A DNA stretch of 64,000 nucleotides from Mermis nigrescens (lineage: Eukaryota > Nematoda > Enoplea > Mermithida > Mermithidae): contig JAVLUZ010000744.1 in the NCBI GenBank assembly GCA_036768485.1, forward strand, positions 186,001-250,000, written 5' to 3'. Below are positions 1-10,790 of the stretch, in pieces. Under the pieces are notes generated by a model, which had not been told where the DNA came from, ran no database searches, and saw only the letters and a list, made by a program, of their open reading frames with translations. The first letter of the stretch is position 1, and each line of letters starts with the position of its first letter. Position numbers and translations under genes: made by a program.

Positions 1-1241
1 TGATTCGAAGTCATCGCAAAAAATACAAAAACAATTTTAGTTTACAGAAATAACACTATCTAACTCAGCAAAAATTGCGCTTTACACTGATATGTTACTT
101 TTGTTTGTAGCTTGAAAACTTCAAGAGTAATTTACATTCAAACACAGTCTCATTTTTTAGTGGACACCCGTTACAATAAACACATTTAAGTGTACTTCTG
201 TAACTTAGCCATATCCTTATGTCATACTTTGGATCCAATGACACAATTTTTCAGGAATCTGTAAGGGAAATCTCTGTTCAGCCATTTTCAGATTTTTTTC
301 TGATTGTGTTAATTGTAGACATATTTTACTTGAATAAGAAAATGAAGCCTTCCCATTTTGAGTCATGAGCATTTCCTAGTAACCCAGCGAATAAAAGTTT
401 ATTAACTTTTAGATTGTCAAAAACTACGGCTATCCTCACTAGCGGATCCAGGAAAAAATTTTTGGGGGCGGTCCAAAATTTGAAGTCAGATATTTCGAGA
501 ACCATTAGGAGATGGGCAAAAATAAAGGCAGTTTTGAGCGTATCTCGGCGAGCTCTAAACGATGGTGAAGGCAAATTTTAAGATAAAATTTCAAAAATTT
601 TTCACCTCACTCAATATTGGTATGCAGGAAATTGATCATTTGAGCTATCTGCACAACCAATTTCTCATAATGCAATTCACGAGTGATTTCTTATCTCCTG
701 TCTTTGTATTTAATCATTGTGCTTTACAAAGAAAGATTATACAGATAATAAATAATTCGGCGGGATGCGCCGAAAAAATTGACATATTCTGCAAGTCAAG
801 CTCAAATTTGAGCGGTTTTGAGCGGGCTGTAAGACAAGAAACGTAGATAAACAATAAATCCGGCGCGATGCGCCGGGAAAAATTCCATGTTCTCTATGTC
901 TTAACTCAAATTTGAGCTGTCTGAAACAAAAACTGTAGCAGAACAAAGTATCCAGCGCACAGCGCTGGAAAGAAATTGACATGCTCTCTATGTCTAGCTC
1001 AGATTTGAGCGATTTTTAGCGTTTAGAACACAACACCATACATAAACAATAAATCCGACGCGAAGCGCTTGAAAATTTTGAATTTGCATAACTCAAAAGA
1101 ACGCTAAAAACCTATTTTGGTGGTGTTCTAGACGTGCTTCACTAATTTTCCATTTTTCTTTTTGGGGGAACCTTGGTAGAAACAAAATTTCTTTTTCAAA
1201 TCGGAGATGTGGCGGTGCTGCCCAGCCCAACGAGTCAGGTC

Positions 1242-1957
1242 CAGTTTTATTTGTACAAGGTCCGTTTGTACATTTACAAAGATGGTCCCCAAAGGTCTTT
1301 GTACATTTTGTACATGCAAATTTTTGTATACTATAATGTAGTATAGTAGCGATTTAAGTGTGGTAAAACAGGGTTTTCGATCTTTGGTAGTGTATTTTAG
1401 CTAATTTCTGGGTTTCTGACGTCAAAAATTACTAAAAATTGTCTTAAAACGGCGCGTGGCGCCGAAAAGTTTGACATTTTTTCATTCTAAATGCAAATTC
1501 TGCCATTGAAACATATGTGGAACAATGGGAATTTAACACCTTTTTATAGTTTTTGTCTCCTCGAAAATCTTTGTACATTTTGTGCACACAAATTTTGGGT
1601 ACTATAATATAGTACAGTAGCAACTTTAGTGTGGTGAAAACAGAGTTGTTCGACTTTTGGTAGTGTATTTTAGCTAATTTCTGGGTTTCTAAGGGCAAAA
1701 ATTAATAAGAATTGTCTCAAAACGGCGCGAAGCGCCGAAATATCTGACATTTTTCTTTTGAAATGCAATTTCTGCCATTATAAAGATATATAGAACACAC
1801 AATTACTCATTTCAGCGCGAAGCGCCGAAAATTTTTGCGAATTTCAGACTTTTTTTGCAATTTTTGTCTTCCGAGAAATCTTTGTACATGTACAAAGACG
1901 GTCCCAAAAAATCTTTGTACATCGAGAAAAATCTTTGCCGAGTACAAAAAAACACTG
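1242..1957 (+). mobile_element. M1 hAT-like MITE nested in an M5 element
   Basis: M1 elements end in CAGTGTTTTTTTGTAC-type inverted repeats and carry inverted CTTTGTAC boxes near both ends. Here the 8-bp duplication GTCAGGTC is exact (1234-1241 and 1958-1965). This copy is longer than the usual 450 bp because the internal block from GTACTATAATATAGTACAG to the central hairpin is present twice (about 1329-1460 and 1600-1740). Confidence 0.85.
1723..1737. repeat. CGGCGCGAAGCGCCG mini-hairpin (one of many)
   Basis: A 6-bp stem around a GAA loop, with core GCGAAGC. Other clear copies: 1450-1464, 2409-2423, 2835-2849, 2926-2940, 6467-6481, 9975-9989, 15359-15373, 16217-16231, 16422-16436 and 55616-55630 (last base altered). 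They lie in M1, M5 and other repeat families and in both orientations. Confidence 0.85.
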
Positions 1958-2618
1958 GTCAGGTCACACATTTACATTACCCTACTATGCCTTGGACACA
2001 AAAAATGCAAGAAACACCCTCGCTTTCTGGGGGACGCACTCAAACGCTCCCAGTGGGACCCAAGGCGGAGCCCCGAAAAATTTTGTAAAATGAAATGTTG
2101 AAATGTAACCTTAAACCTTTCACAAAATCGACCGAATTATGGTTCTAAACTCAGCCTAAAAACAGTTAACCAGCCTTTTCATACTTACAAACCATTACAA
2201 ATTCTTGCTTTGAAATGCGTTCTGAGCTGAAAAACGAAACGAAACGAAAAATTTCCGATAAATGGCACACACCTTCAACACGATGTCCAACAAGCGTTTA
2301 AAGTTTTAACCGATAAATAATAAAGTTCATCAAATCACTGAAGCACTGGAATATTTTGACTGCTTTAAACACAATGCTGGAACACTAAAACGAAAAATAA
2401 TGATGAATCGGCGCGAAGCGCCGAAAATTTTTGACGTTTAAGCGTTTTTAGCTCAAGTTTGGGCGCATTCCAACGTATATCTGCTGCTCAAAAAATTTTC
2501 AAAAAGGGTTTTGGGGGGCGGCCGCCCCCCGCCCCCTGGATCCGCGCCTGGCTATCCTGGATCATGATCTGTTTCGTTTCATTCAGTTGTGAAGAGAAAT
2601 GTAATCACGGCTCTTTGG

Positions 2619-3069
2619 CAGTTTTTTTTGTACAAGGTCCGTTTGTATATGTACAAAGATGGTCCCCAAAAGTCTGTACATTTTGTACATTTTGTACATG
2701 CAAATTTTGGTGTACTATAATATGGTACAGTAGCGATTTCGGTGTGGTAAAACAGGGTTTTTCGACCTTTGGTAGTGTATTTTAGCTAATTTCTGAGTTT
2801 CTGACGCCAAAAATTACTCAAAATTGTCTCAAAACGGCGCGAAGCGCCGAAAAATTTGACATTTTTCTATTCTAAATGCAAAGTCTGCCATTTTAAAGAT
2901 ATATAGGACAATAAATTACTCATTTCGGCGCGAGGCGCCGAAAATGTTTTGGGAATTTTACACCTTACACTTTTGTCTTCCCAAAAATCGTTGTACATGT
3001 ACAAAGACGGTAGGTACTTAAAGTCTTTGTACATCGGTAAAAATCTTTGCCAAATACAAAAAAACCGTG
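2619..3069 (+). mobile_element. M1 hAT-like MITE, complete copy
   Basis: A 451-bp reference-quality copy: exact 8-bp duplication CTCTTTGG at 2611-2618 and 3070-3077, 5' end CAGTTTTTTTTGTACAAGG and 3' end GTATTTGGC-side inverted repeat finishing AAAAAAACCGTG. Two CGGCGC hairpins lie at 2835-2849 and 2926-2940. Confidence 0.9.
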
Positions 3070-3154
3070 CTCTTTGGTATTAGAAAAGCAAGTGATCCAA
3101 TCCGAAGCCTACCAATTTTTTTTCTCAGGAACCCTCTCCGCGTGAAATTTTTTT

Positions 3155-3230
3155 GGCATAACTCGGATTTGACCCGGAGACCTTCTGATTGTCAGTCAAG
3201 TGCTCTATCCAATGAGCTATCCTGCTAGCT
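3155..3230 (-). pseudogene. tRNA-like relic
   Basis: Read on the minus strand there is a good A-box-like TAGCTCATTGG, an anticodon-arm-like TTGACTGACAATCAG (would read anticodon GAC, Val) and a B-box-like GGGTCAAATCC. The D and anticodon regions look right, but the acceptor stem pairs poorly (5' AGCAGGA against 3' TTATGCC) and the T-stem has a mismatch. A degenerate tRNA or a SINE head is more likely than a working gene. Confidence 0.55.
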
Positions 3231-3239
3231 AGTAATTGA

Positions 3240-4057
3240 TGAACAAACAAATGGATTCATATTGTTATACGAGCGATTTTGGCATAACTATACAAACCCA
3301 CACTTTGTGCACGTACACAAATTACATACCTAGTACGAGTATGTGTCATTTATGAGCTATGTTTGGTTATATCTCTTCCAAGACTGTTCTTCAAGATGCC
3401 TGATCCTTACTTATCGTTTAGGCTTACTGAGTGTGGAAAGAGGAGCCACCACGTAAACTGCTTTCTAGATATAAAAATAGTCAATGGGTCGTTAAACTGA
3501 GCCTAAACAAATTTTGATAATTAAGTGGTTAGCAGCACCTGACTACCAATTGTGATGGTTTCTGTAAAAACTTACAAAAACGTAATTCGGTTGTCTTTTT
3601 GAAGTTAATTTATTCAATATAATCAATTTGAAGTTATTTGAAAATTAAAAATTAGCGCTTTAAATGCTTGACTTCCTTCTTCCTGTTTAATGTGTCAATA
3701 TGTCCCGATTAGGGGTATGTCACGGAAGGACTGGATAGGAAATTAAACTTCAAAGTCGTCTATCCTTCAACCTTACACTACCAAGTGTTCATGTACGAGT
3801 TTTCTTCGTGCCTCCAGAAGGAGAAAACTCCTTGCATTACGTAGAGTTCGAACCGTCAACCATCTGCACCAGGTGCAACGGTGTTTGTCACTACGACACA
3901 AGGCGTCAAATGCTTGGCATTCTCCTCAATCATTGAAAATGCACACAAACTAACACATGTACGCTGTGACGGGTGTGAGGATGTTATCCTCCTACCAGGA
4001 CTTTTGAAAGGCATACGCGCCCCCTTATCGTAGACCATTTTGTACCAAAGCCTATTG
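3240..4057. other. AT-rich stretch and start of an old interspersed repeat
   Basis: 3240-3840 shows no gene or recognisable repeat. From about 3947 to 4566 runs an old element also seen at about 8125-8548 and 32880-33165 (shared blocks: the Cys-poor CCCCCTTATCGTAGACCATTT-like core and a terminal TGCATGTAC). It is split by the insertion at 4066-4233. Confidence 0.45.
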
Positions 4058-4065
4058 CTCGAACC

Positions 4066-4233
4066 CAGGCACGTAGCTCTAGGGTGATGGGGGTTCGGAC
4101 CCCGCAAAATTCAGAAAAAACCGGAAAAAGGACTTTTCAAACGTTATTTTATGCTATTTTGACCTTTTTGGACCCCGGACCCCCCAAAATTGATGTTGGT
4201 CTCCCCAAAATAGGACGGCCAGCTACGTGCCTG
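4066..4233. mobile_element. Short hAT-like MITE, CAGGCACGTAGCT family
   Basis: A 168-bp element with inverted ends CAGGCACGTAGCT and AGCTACGTGCCTG. The flanking octamer CTCGAACC is duplicated exactly (4058-4065 and 4234-4241). It sits inside the older 3947-4566 repeat. A related fragment lies at about 55993-56042. Confidence 0.85.
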
Positions 4234-4588
4234 CTCGAACCACGAAAACGTGTCAGACGATGTTTAGCTGCATGATTTCAATTACGTAATTTATTTTTCT
4301 TGCACTAGACATAGATTCAGTCACCCAGGCGCTTTTCTTCCAATATTTCTTACCTATATATTTGATGTTAGAGGTGTCATTCCATCGCCTTTATTTTTAT
4401 TTGTTTTCATTTAACTTTAACCACACCTATTTATGAAGAATAAAATACTCACAACGAGCTAAAAACAAATTAAGTATCAAAGACATTAAATAACAAAAAA
4501 TGCTCATTTACTCCCCCCAGAAATTTTGGCTTACCCCCTCCCGAAAATTTTGATCGTGTGCATGTACGCACAAACTCCATGTCTAAAG

Positions 4589-5236
4589 CCTGATTTATAC
4601 TTCACGCGGCGAGCGAAGCGGCGAGAAATTGCCGCAACGGCTGCCGCAGAAATTCGCGCAAACCCATTTATACTTCGGGCTGCGGCGCGGCAGCCGGCGA
4701 ATTATTCGCCGCCGCAATTTGATTTATACTTCACGCGGCCGCCGCGCCGCGGACTGATTCGCAAAAGTCTAGAATTTTTCGCCGCTTTCCAATTTATACT
4801 TCTGCCGCGCCGTAAGGAGTCAAAATTGTTATTTTCAGCTTTTTCGGCCATTTTTTCGCCGCGCCGCCAAAGTCAAAAAGCCCATTGCTTTTGCGAATGC
4901 TAATGAGGTTTCGAGCCGAGTGTCGACGTCGAATCATTTTGAATTTTAATGAGGTATCGATTTGCGCAATAGGAGAACTCAGCGTCCTGGTTCTGCGGCA
5001 GTTCGCAGGAAGTATATAAACGCATTGCACGAAGCGGCTGCGAGGCGGCGGTGAGGTGCTACCGTGTCGCTGTTTTTTTGTCCACGCGGCGAGCTCGCCG
5101 CGTGAAGTATAAATGCACGACGCGGCGCGGCAAGTGTATTTTGCCGCAGAATATTCGCGCAGGTTCGACTAATTTTTGGGCATACTGTGGCCGCAAAACC
5201 CCTTTGCGGCGCGGTTCGCGTGAAGTATAAATCAGG
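4589..5236. mobile_element. GC-rich inverted-repeat element, CCTGATTTATACTTC family
   Basis: Begins CCTGATTTATACTTCACGCG and ends with its exact reverse complement, a 20-bp perfect terminal inverted repeat. Subterminal copies of TTTATACTTC-ACGCGGC recur in direct and inverted orientation (about 4668, 4725, 4790, 5095, 5225). The interior is a mosaic of GCCGC boxes, far richer in GC than the surroundings. No clear 8-bp duplication was found; both ends are flanked by TAAA/TTTA. Confidence 0.75.
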
Positions 5237-5371
5237 TTTAAGGCTGCGCTTACTGCATATAAAACGCCTGTACAGCAGCTTCATAGTCGTAGATAAAGGT
5301 ATGCACATATTTTGCCGATACCATTGGTAGGTATTACGTACATGCACGTTACACATGTATATATTTGATAG

Positions 5372-5548
5372 ATTTGGATAACGCGAATGAAGTAGCATGT
5401 AACGAATCAGCGCCCGCCGGTTACGCTAGTTCAGATTGCAGCGATAGCGATATGCCCGTTCATCAGGGTCATCCTGTTGAGATTTCGGAAAGTGGAAGAT
5501 TTTTCCATAATCCGCATTATGATACGCTGTTGACCGACTCTAATCTTG
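5372..5548 (+). CDS. APBB1: FE65 homologue, exon 1 of those visible (N-terminal acidic region)
   Basis: Open frame after a TTGATAG acceptor, entering in phase 1 and leaving in phase 1 at G|GTGAAT. It encodes a Ser/Asp-rich segment (SSDCSDSDMP, then NPHYDTLLTDSNL), consistent with the disordered acidic N-terminus of FE65. The frame is open upstream to 5293 but has no Met there; the first in-frame ATG is at 5452. So this is either an internal exon or, less likely, the first coding exon starting at 5452. Reading on past 5548 stays open to a TGA at 5623-5625, but the 5548 donor is preferred because its phase matches the next exon exactly. A GC-rich inverted-repeat element ends about 135 bp upstream. 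Confidence 0.65.
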
Positions 5549-6658
5549 GTGAATTTTTAAGATCAACGCATTTTAGCTGCGATTTTATGTTGCATGTCCA
5601 GATGCGCTCACTGAATAAGGTTTGAGGGGTACATCCATAAAACGCCGGTTACCGACTTAAGCCCACCGGCATTTCCTGGAAGTTACCTTTTAGGCCACGA
5701 AAATATGATTTTTGATTTCTTGTGATTTTTCCAGATTTTTTGTGCTGTGCAGTCTGTTTTGAACACCGATTTTAAAAAAGTTTTTAGGGTTGGTTTGTTT
5801 TTTTAAATAAAAATTTCTAGTATTCCCGTCGTTTTGATTGCTATAAGAAACCTGAAATTATGCTAGTCTAAGCGTTTTATATGGATTTTGATGTAAGATG
5901 ATGAATTGTTTTGACACAAAATCCATTATCAGCACATTATGGTAAAAGCGCATTATTTTCTGATGATCTGTCTTATTGGAAGCGGGTGTTGGCCTTGCAG
6001 AATGACTTCTGATTCCACAGACCTTTCAATTAAATCAAAAAATTTTAATGATACGCTGTTTTATGCGGTTTTAGTTATCTTTTCGCTTAAAACTATCAAG
6101 TTATATCTATTTTTACGGGAGTTCGTACAATTTCATTGAATTTTTCTAGAATTTCGTATGTTTTCACATTTTTTAAAAGAATGAACATCGTCAGAAACGT
6201 CGAAAAATCGAAAAACATCATTATCTTATTATCTGCAGGCCCATATCCGGCCAAGGGGGGCGGACCTAACGTTTTTTGGGTAATATCTCGGAAATTTCAT
6301 AGGAATAGCTCGTAAAAACTGCATTTTCCGACATTTTTAAACACGCTCTATCCGTTAAGCTCTTAAAATTCGAACTTTTATAACAAAATTCTTTTTTCTA
6401 AATAGGCTCTGAGAAGTGTCATTTTTGGTCGCGCCTGAGGCAAAATAGAAGAAAATACTCCACATACGGCGCGAAGCGCCGAAAATCGGACGATTTCCAT
6501 GTAAACAGACACAATTTTCTCATCTTTCCGTGCATTATCTTACCTGCCAAAATTTTTTTACGGCCAAGGGAGAGGGGGAGCGGGTGAGGGGTTGGCTGCT
6601 ACCCCCGCCCTCTTAAATATGGCCTGATCATCTGCATCTTTTTTGTCCATTATCGTAG
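5549..6658. other. Intron 1, repeat-bearing
   Basis: 1,110 bp. It contains a hairpin CGGCGCGAAGCGCCG at 6467-6481 within a repeat fragment starting near 6235 (GGCCAAGGGGGGCGGACC). No other feature is seen. Confidence 0.6.
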
Positions 6659-6893
6659 AAAAAATGATTAATCGCTCCCGTAACGACCACTACGAAACAG
6701 TCCAGCCGTCTCTGCTTGACGCTCACAGTTTTGCGACGAGAAGCGCTAAAGGCTGCGCTAGCGACAACGATGTTATCGAGTCTTCGACAACGCCGCCGCC
6801 GCGAGCAATTTTTTGGAGCAGTGCCGATCGGTCGCTGGCCGCCCACAAAGCCGGCCGACCTTCTTTTATGAATGCAGTACAATTGAATGAGGG
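6659..6893 (+). CDS. APBB1: FE65 homologue, exon 2 (N-terminal region)
   Basis: A pyrimidine-rich tract and TATCGTAG acceptor precede a frame with balanced codon use. It enters in phase 1, completing G|AA (Glu) with the previous exon, and leaves in phase 2 at GG|GTAAGC, a strong donor. The peptide is Ser/Pro/Asp-rich (NRSRNDHYETVQPS, ESSTTPPPRAIF) with no recognisable domain, as expected for the poorly conserved FE65 N-terminus. The PPPR stretch could bind SH3 or WW partners, but that is speculation. Assignment rests on phases and position, not on homology I can recall. The opposite strand is also open here and is treated as a shadow. Confidence 0.65.
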
Positions 6894-9443
6894 GTAAGCA
6901 CTATACGTTCTCTTGGGGGTAAGGAGATTTCTACTCCCAGAATGGCTACTGGCTATACATCACTTCGGGGGTTTCACCACCCCCTAGAAAAGTTCTCCCC
7001 TAAAATTTTTTCAGCTTTCCTCCAAAATTCGCGATTTTCCGAAACTTTTGTAGAAAAGGTGTTGTTCCAAGCGTTTTTAACTATCTATTTGCTCAAAAGT
7101 GTCAAATTTTCGCCGGTTCGCGCCATTAGTCATTTTTTGACTATTTCGTTCAATTTATTCGATTTTTTAGATTTTTTTTCGAAATTTTTTATTTTGTGTT
7201 AAAGAGAGATAAGGTATCGTTAAAAACGCTAAAACGATGTTTTGACACGTATCAAGACTTTTTGAGCCCAAAAAGGGCAATTTGAAATTTCACCCTTCCT
7301 CCAGAATTCTTATATTGTGCATATCTGCTACTGAACCACAAAAAATGGCTGCGACCCCCAGAATCGAAATTTTCCGAAGAAATCGTATAAAGGGTACTTT
7401 TTCAAGCGTTCTTGGCAAATTTTCGATTCGAAATTGACAAATTTTTAGCGCTCCGCGTTATATACTCATTTTTGTGTATGTTTCGTTTAATTTATTCGAA
7501 TTTTTTTCGAAATTTTCTTATATTTTCATTTTCTAGAAAAAAAACTAGCTTTGTCTGAAACGTGTATGTAACCGTCGTTTTCTTGTCCAAAAAGCGCTTT
7601 TTAAAAATTTTCCGGGACTGATTTCACCAGAATTTCTATGCTTTGCATGCATGGTCAGCCATGCATGTGGAGGTATCGAGGGTCTCAAAGAACAAAAGAC
7701 AAAATTTTTGTAAAGTAGTGCGAAATATTAAGATCAAAAAAGGCTGAGATCAAGAGTTTATGCAAAAATGATCAAAATCGACTAGAAACTGCCAATTATA
7801 ATCGTTTTTACGCTATTTTAACCTTTATGCCAAGTTTCAACATTGTTAGCTCAAAAAGGCTCGAACATGGAAAAAACCGAGAATTTAAAATGACATGATT
7901 TTTTCAATTATTTTTCTATTTATTTTTTAAATTTCAAATCGCTCAAAATTTCAGATCGCTTATTCCTATTCTGAATTTAGCGCAGAACCTTGCCTTTTCA
8001 GGTCGTTTCTTTTGCCTTTTTTCGATATTTTCCCCCAAATAATCGAAGGCCGGCAATCCCCTCTTTATATTTTATTATGAGTTATTAATTAATGCATTTA
8101 AACATATACAACGCATACGTACCACACATGCACACTGGGGGGTATGGGGTATCCCTCCTAAGCAGGAGTTTTGCAAGGTTTACCCCCTCAGGCCGTTTTT
8201 GGACCAAACCTGTTGTTCGAAACATGGAAAAGCGTTAAATGGCGTCTAACAGTTTAGTTTCAAGTACATATACTTATTTTTCGAGCATTATACTGTCCAA
8301 TTAATTCATCCAGCCTATTAACTTTCATTATTTTGTATATTTTCGATCTTGGAGGTCATTTAATCGCCCTTATCGTTATTGTTTTCATGCAAATTGAACC
8401 ATAAACATTCATGAGCAATGAAACAAAATGAATTAAATATCAAAGTTTGTCAAAATTTAACATTAAGTAGCTGAAAAAATTACTCATTTACCCCTTCCCC
8501 TAAATCCACTTTATCCCCCTCCCAGAACTTTTGGCTCGGTGCATGTACATATGATAGATGCTATGCGTCTGTTGCTCATTAGAGATTTCGCTAGTCGCTA
8601 CCATGTGAATCGCAGTGAACGAGGGATTTTCAAATCGTTTGTGGGCAGAAATTTTGGCATAATAACCGTCGAAGTCTCAAAAATATTGCATTAAAAAACT
8701 GATTTAACTACTGAAAATTAATTATATATTATTTACAAGTGATTGTCGGTGGCTGAGCGCTGTGGAATTCGGAGTATCTGGATTTAAGGATTTTAACTTT
8801 TAAAGATGATTAAGATGACTGCTTGTTTTACACATTCATGCGCTTAATTTTTCTTGAATTTTGCTGCTAAAAATGCGGAGAAATAATTGCAAAATGGCTT
8901 TACTTCTGCCCAAGAAGCCTTTATGTTGTTCAAAGATAGCTCCGAAAATGTTTTCACGAGACTCGAAGTTTTTGTTTCTTACAAAAGAAATACGTGATTA
9001 CCAGACATGCACAGGACGGGAATTCTGGGGCGGAATGAAATTTTAAAGTGCCTTTTCTGACTAAAAAATGGTGGATACGCGTCAAAAAATCGTTTTTAGA
9101 CCTTTCTGACTATGCTCTATCTGTCTAGGGCATAACAACAGAAAATGTCTGGAAAGAATTCTAGAATTCTTATAAATTGAACAAAAAATAGTCGAAAAAT
9201 TCCCCTACGTCATGCATGATAATTACCTTATGTTAGCGTAAAATTGATTGAAACATGATGCTTCTTATGGTCTAGTGCAGCTTTTTTAGCGCCCGCTCTC
9301 ATTAGCGCACCACAAAAATATAGAACTTTTAGAGGGTAGGCAAAATTAATGGCATTTTTTAGCGTTGTTTCGCGAGCTCTATACGAGTACAATGGTGAAG
9401 AAGACTCCCGATAAAAGGTTAAAATATTCTTTACTTTGTTTCA
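6894..9443. other. Intron 2, 5' part: old repeat fragments
   Basis: About 6930-7700 holds two degenerate copies of a repeat whose relatives occur near 21500, 23690, 37890, 42300, 43080, 44800 and 45290 (shared TTGTTCAATTTATTCGA block with nearby small-hairpin remnants). 8125-8548 is the family also seen at 3947-4566. 9290-9420 is a fragment of the M5 family. Nothing coding is supported. Confidence 0.5.
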
Positions 9444-9451
9444 ACTCACAC

Positions 9452-9603
9452 CACTGTTTTATTTTTTGTACAAAAACTGCGATTGTTTTTACAATCGAAA
9501 ATCGGCCAAAAACTACTTTGTGTACGAAGATGTGCAAAGATCGCTCCAAAAATCTTTGTACGAATTTCAAAATCTTCATCATGTACAAGAAAGAAAAACA
9601 GTG
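9452..9603 (+). mobile_element. Short M1-related MITE
   Basis: A 152-bp internally deleted relative of M1, starting CACTGTTTTATTTTTTGTAC and ending GTACAAGAAAGAAAAACAGTG. Flanking octamers ACTCACAC (9444-9451) and ACTCGCAC (9604-9611) match at 7 of 8 positions. Confidence 0.8.
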
Positions 9604-9763
9604 ACTCGCACACAAAAAAATCTATACTTTAAACTATCTGGGTAAATTGATGGATTTCTCATCATCCGGTCTGGTCCGTGCTCAACTCTGAACATCCTTA
9701 ACCTGTCTTTGTACTCAATTTTTGTATATTGCAAAGAACAGCATACAAGTGAATGGCTCGACG

Positions 9764-10029
9764 CAGTGTTTTTTTGTACAAGGTCCGTTTGTACTTGTAC
9801 GAAGATGGTCCATAAAAGTCTTTGCACATTTTGTACACTCAAATTTTTGGGTACTATAATATGGTACAATAGCGATTTTAGTGAGGCAAAAACAGAGTTG
9901 TTCGACCTTTGGTAGTGTATTTTAGCTAATTTCTGTGTTTCTGAGTCCAAAAATTACTAATAATCGTCTCAAAACGGCGCGAAGCGCCGAAAAATTTGAC
10001 ATTTTTCCTTTCCAAATGCAATTTCTGAC

Positions 10030-10097
<68 letters not shown>

Positions 10098-10246
10098 GAA
10101 CACACAATTACTCGTTTTGGCCCGAAGCGCCAAAAATTTTTGCGAATTTCAAACCTTTTTTGCAATGTTTTTCTTCCCAAAAATCTTTGTTCCTCAAAAG
10201 TGTTTATTCATCGGGAAAAATCTGTGCCGAATACAAAAAAACCGTG
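9764..10246 (+). mobile_element. M1 hAT-like MITE with an internal (TA)n expansion
   Basis: Flanking octamers GCTCGACG (9756-9763) and GCTCGACA (10247-10254) match at 7 of 8. The ends are CAGTGTTTTTTTGTAC and ACAAAAAAACCGTG. A (TA)n tract at about 10029-10097 sits where other copies have CATTATAAAGATATATAGAAC, so the microsatellite apparently grew from element sequence. Hairpin at 9975-9989. Confidence 0.88.
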
Positions 10247-10372
10247 GCTCGACATGAAGCGCCGGAAAATTTTTAGCATTTTCTTCATATCTAGCTCGAA
10301 GTTGAGCTTCTTAGAAGACGAACAAGACATAGCAATTATTGTTGCACGAAGCGACGGAGAATTTAGGGTACC

Positions 10373-10782
10373 CATACATGAGCGTGGGAAGTGAGGGGGT
10401 ATTACCCCTGAGCTTTAAAAAACTGATAGCTATACAGCGATTTTGGCCGAACAGCTATTGCTGTATAGCCTTTTGTGGGCTCAGAAAACTAGCTATTTAG
10501 TCTTTTTTGAGCAAGAAATGCTATTTAATTGTCTTTTCTGAGTTTCAAAAGGATATATAGCTATTTTCTCGACTCCAAAAAGGGATTAATAGCTATTTTT
10601 AGTCCAAAAAGGCTATATTGCTATGTTTGTGAATCCCCAACGGCTATATAGCCAGTTTTCTGAGACCAAAAAGGCTATATAGCTAATTTTCTGATTCCAA
10701 AAGGACTATAGAGCCGTTTTTACGACGCACATAGCTATCTAGCAATATCTTCCCGTTGAAAGTTTGACCTTGCGCACCTATG
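10373..10782 (+). mobile_element. M3 hAT-like MITE with internal TATAGCTAT repeats
   Basis: Ends CATACATGAGCGTGGG and CTTGCGCACCTATG; flanking octamers AGGGTACC and CGGGTACC match at 7 of 8 (10365-10372, 10783-10790). The inside is a tandem array of about 45-bp units built on GGCTATATAGCTA plus TGAGCCCAAAAAGG. Confidence 0.82.
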
Positions 10783-10790
10783 CGGGTACC

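Larger units (their letters stand above)
437..2550 (+). mobile_element. M5 hAT-like non-autonomous element with 8-bp target duplication
   Basis: Ends CACTAGCGGATCCAGG and CCTGGATCCGCGCCTG form an imperfect terminal inverted repeat. The flanking octamer GCTATCCT is present exactly at 429-436 and 2551-2558. The interior holds several CGGCGC-type hairpins and no transposase frame. It is interrupted by an M1 element (1242-1957), which is therefore younger. The same family recurs at 15812-16630. Confidence 0.8.

Noticed and set aside
1450..2940. CRISPR-like array from regularly repeated CGGCGCGAAGCGCCG
   Set aside because: Spacing is irregular, the intervening sequences are themselves repeated, and the context is eukaryotic MITEs.
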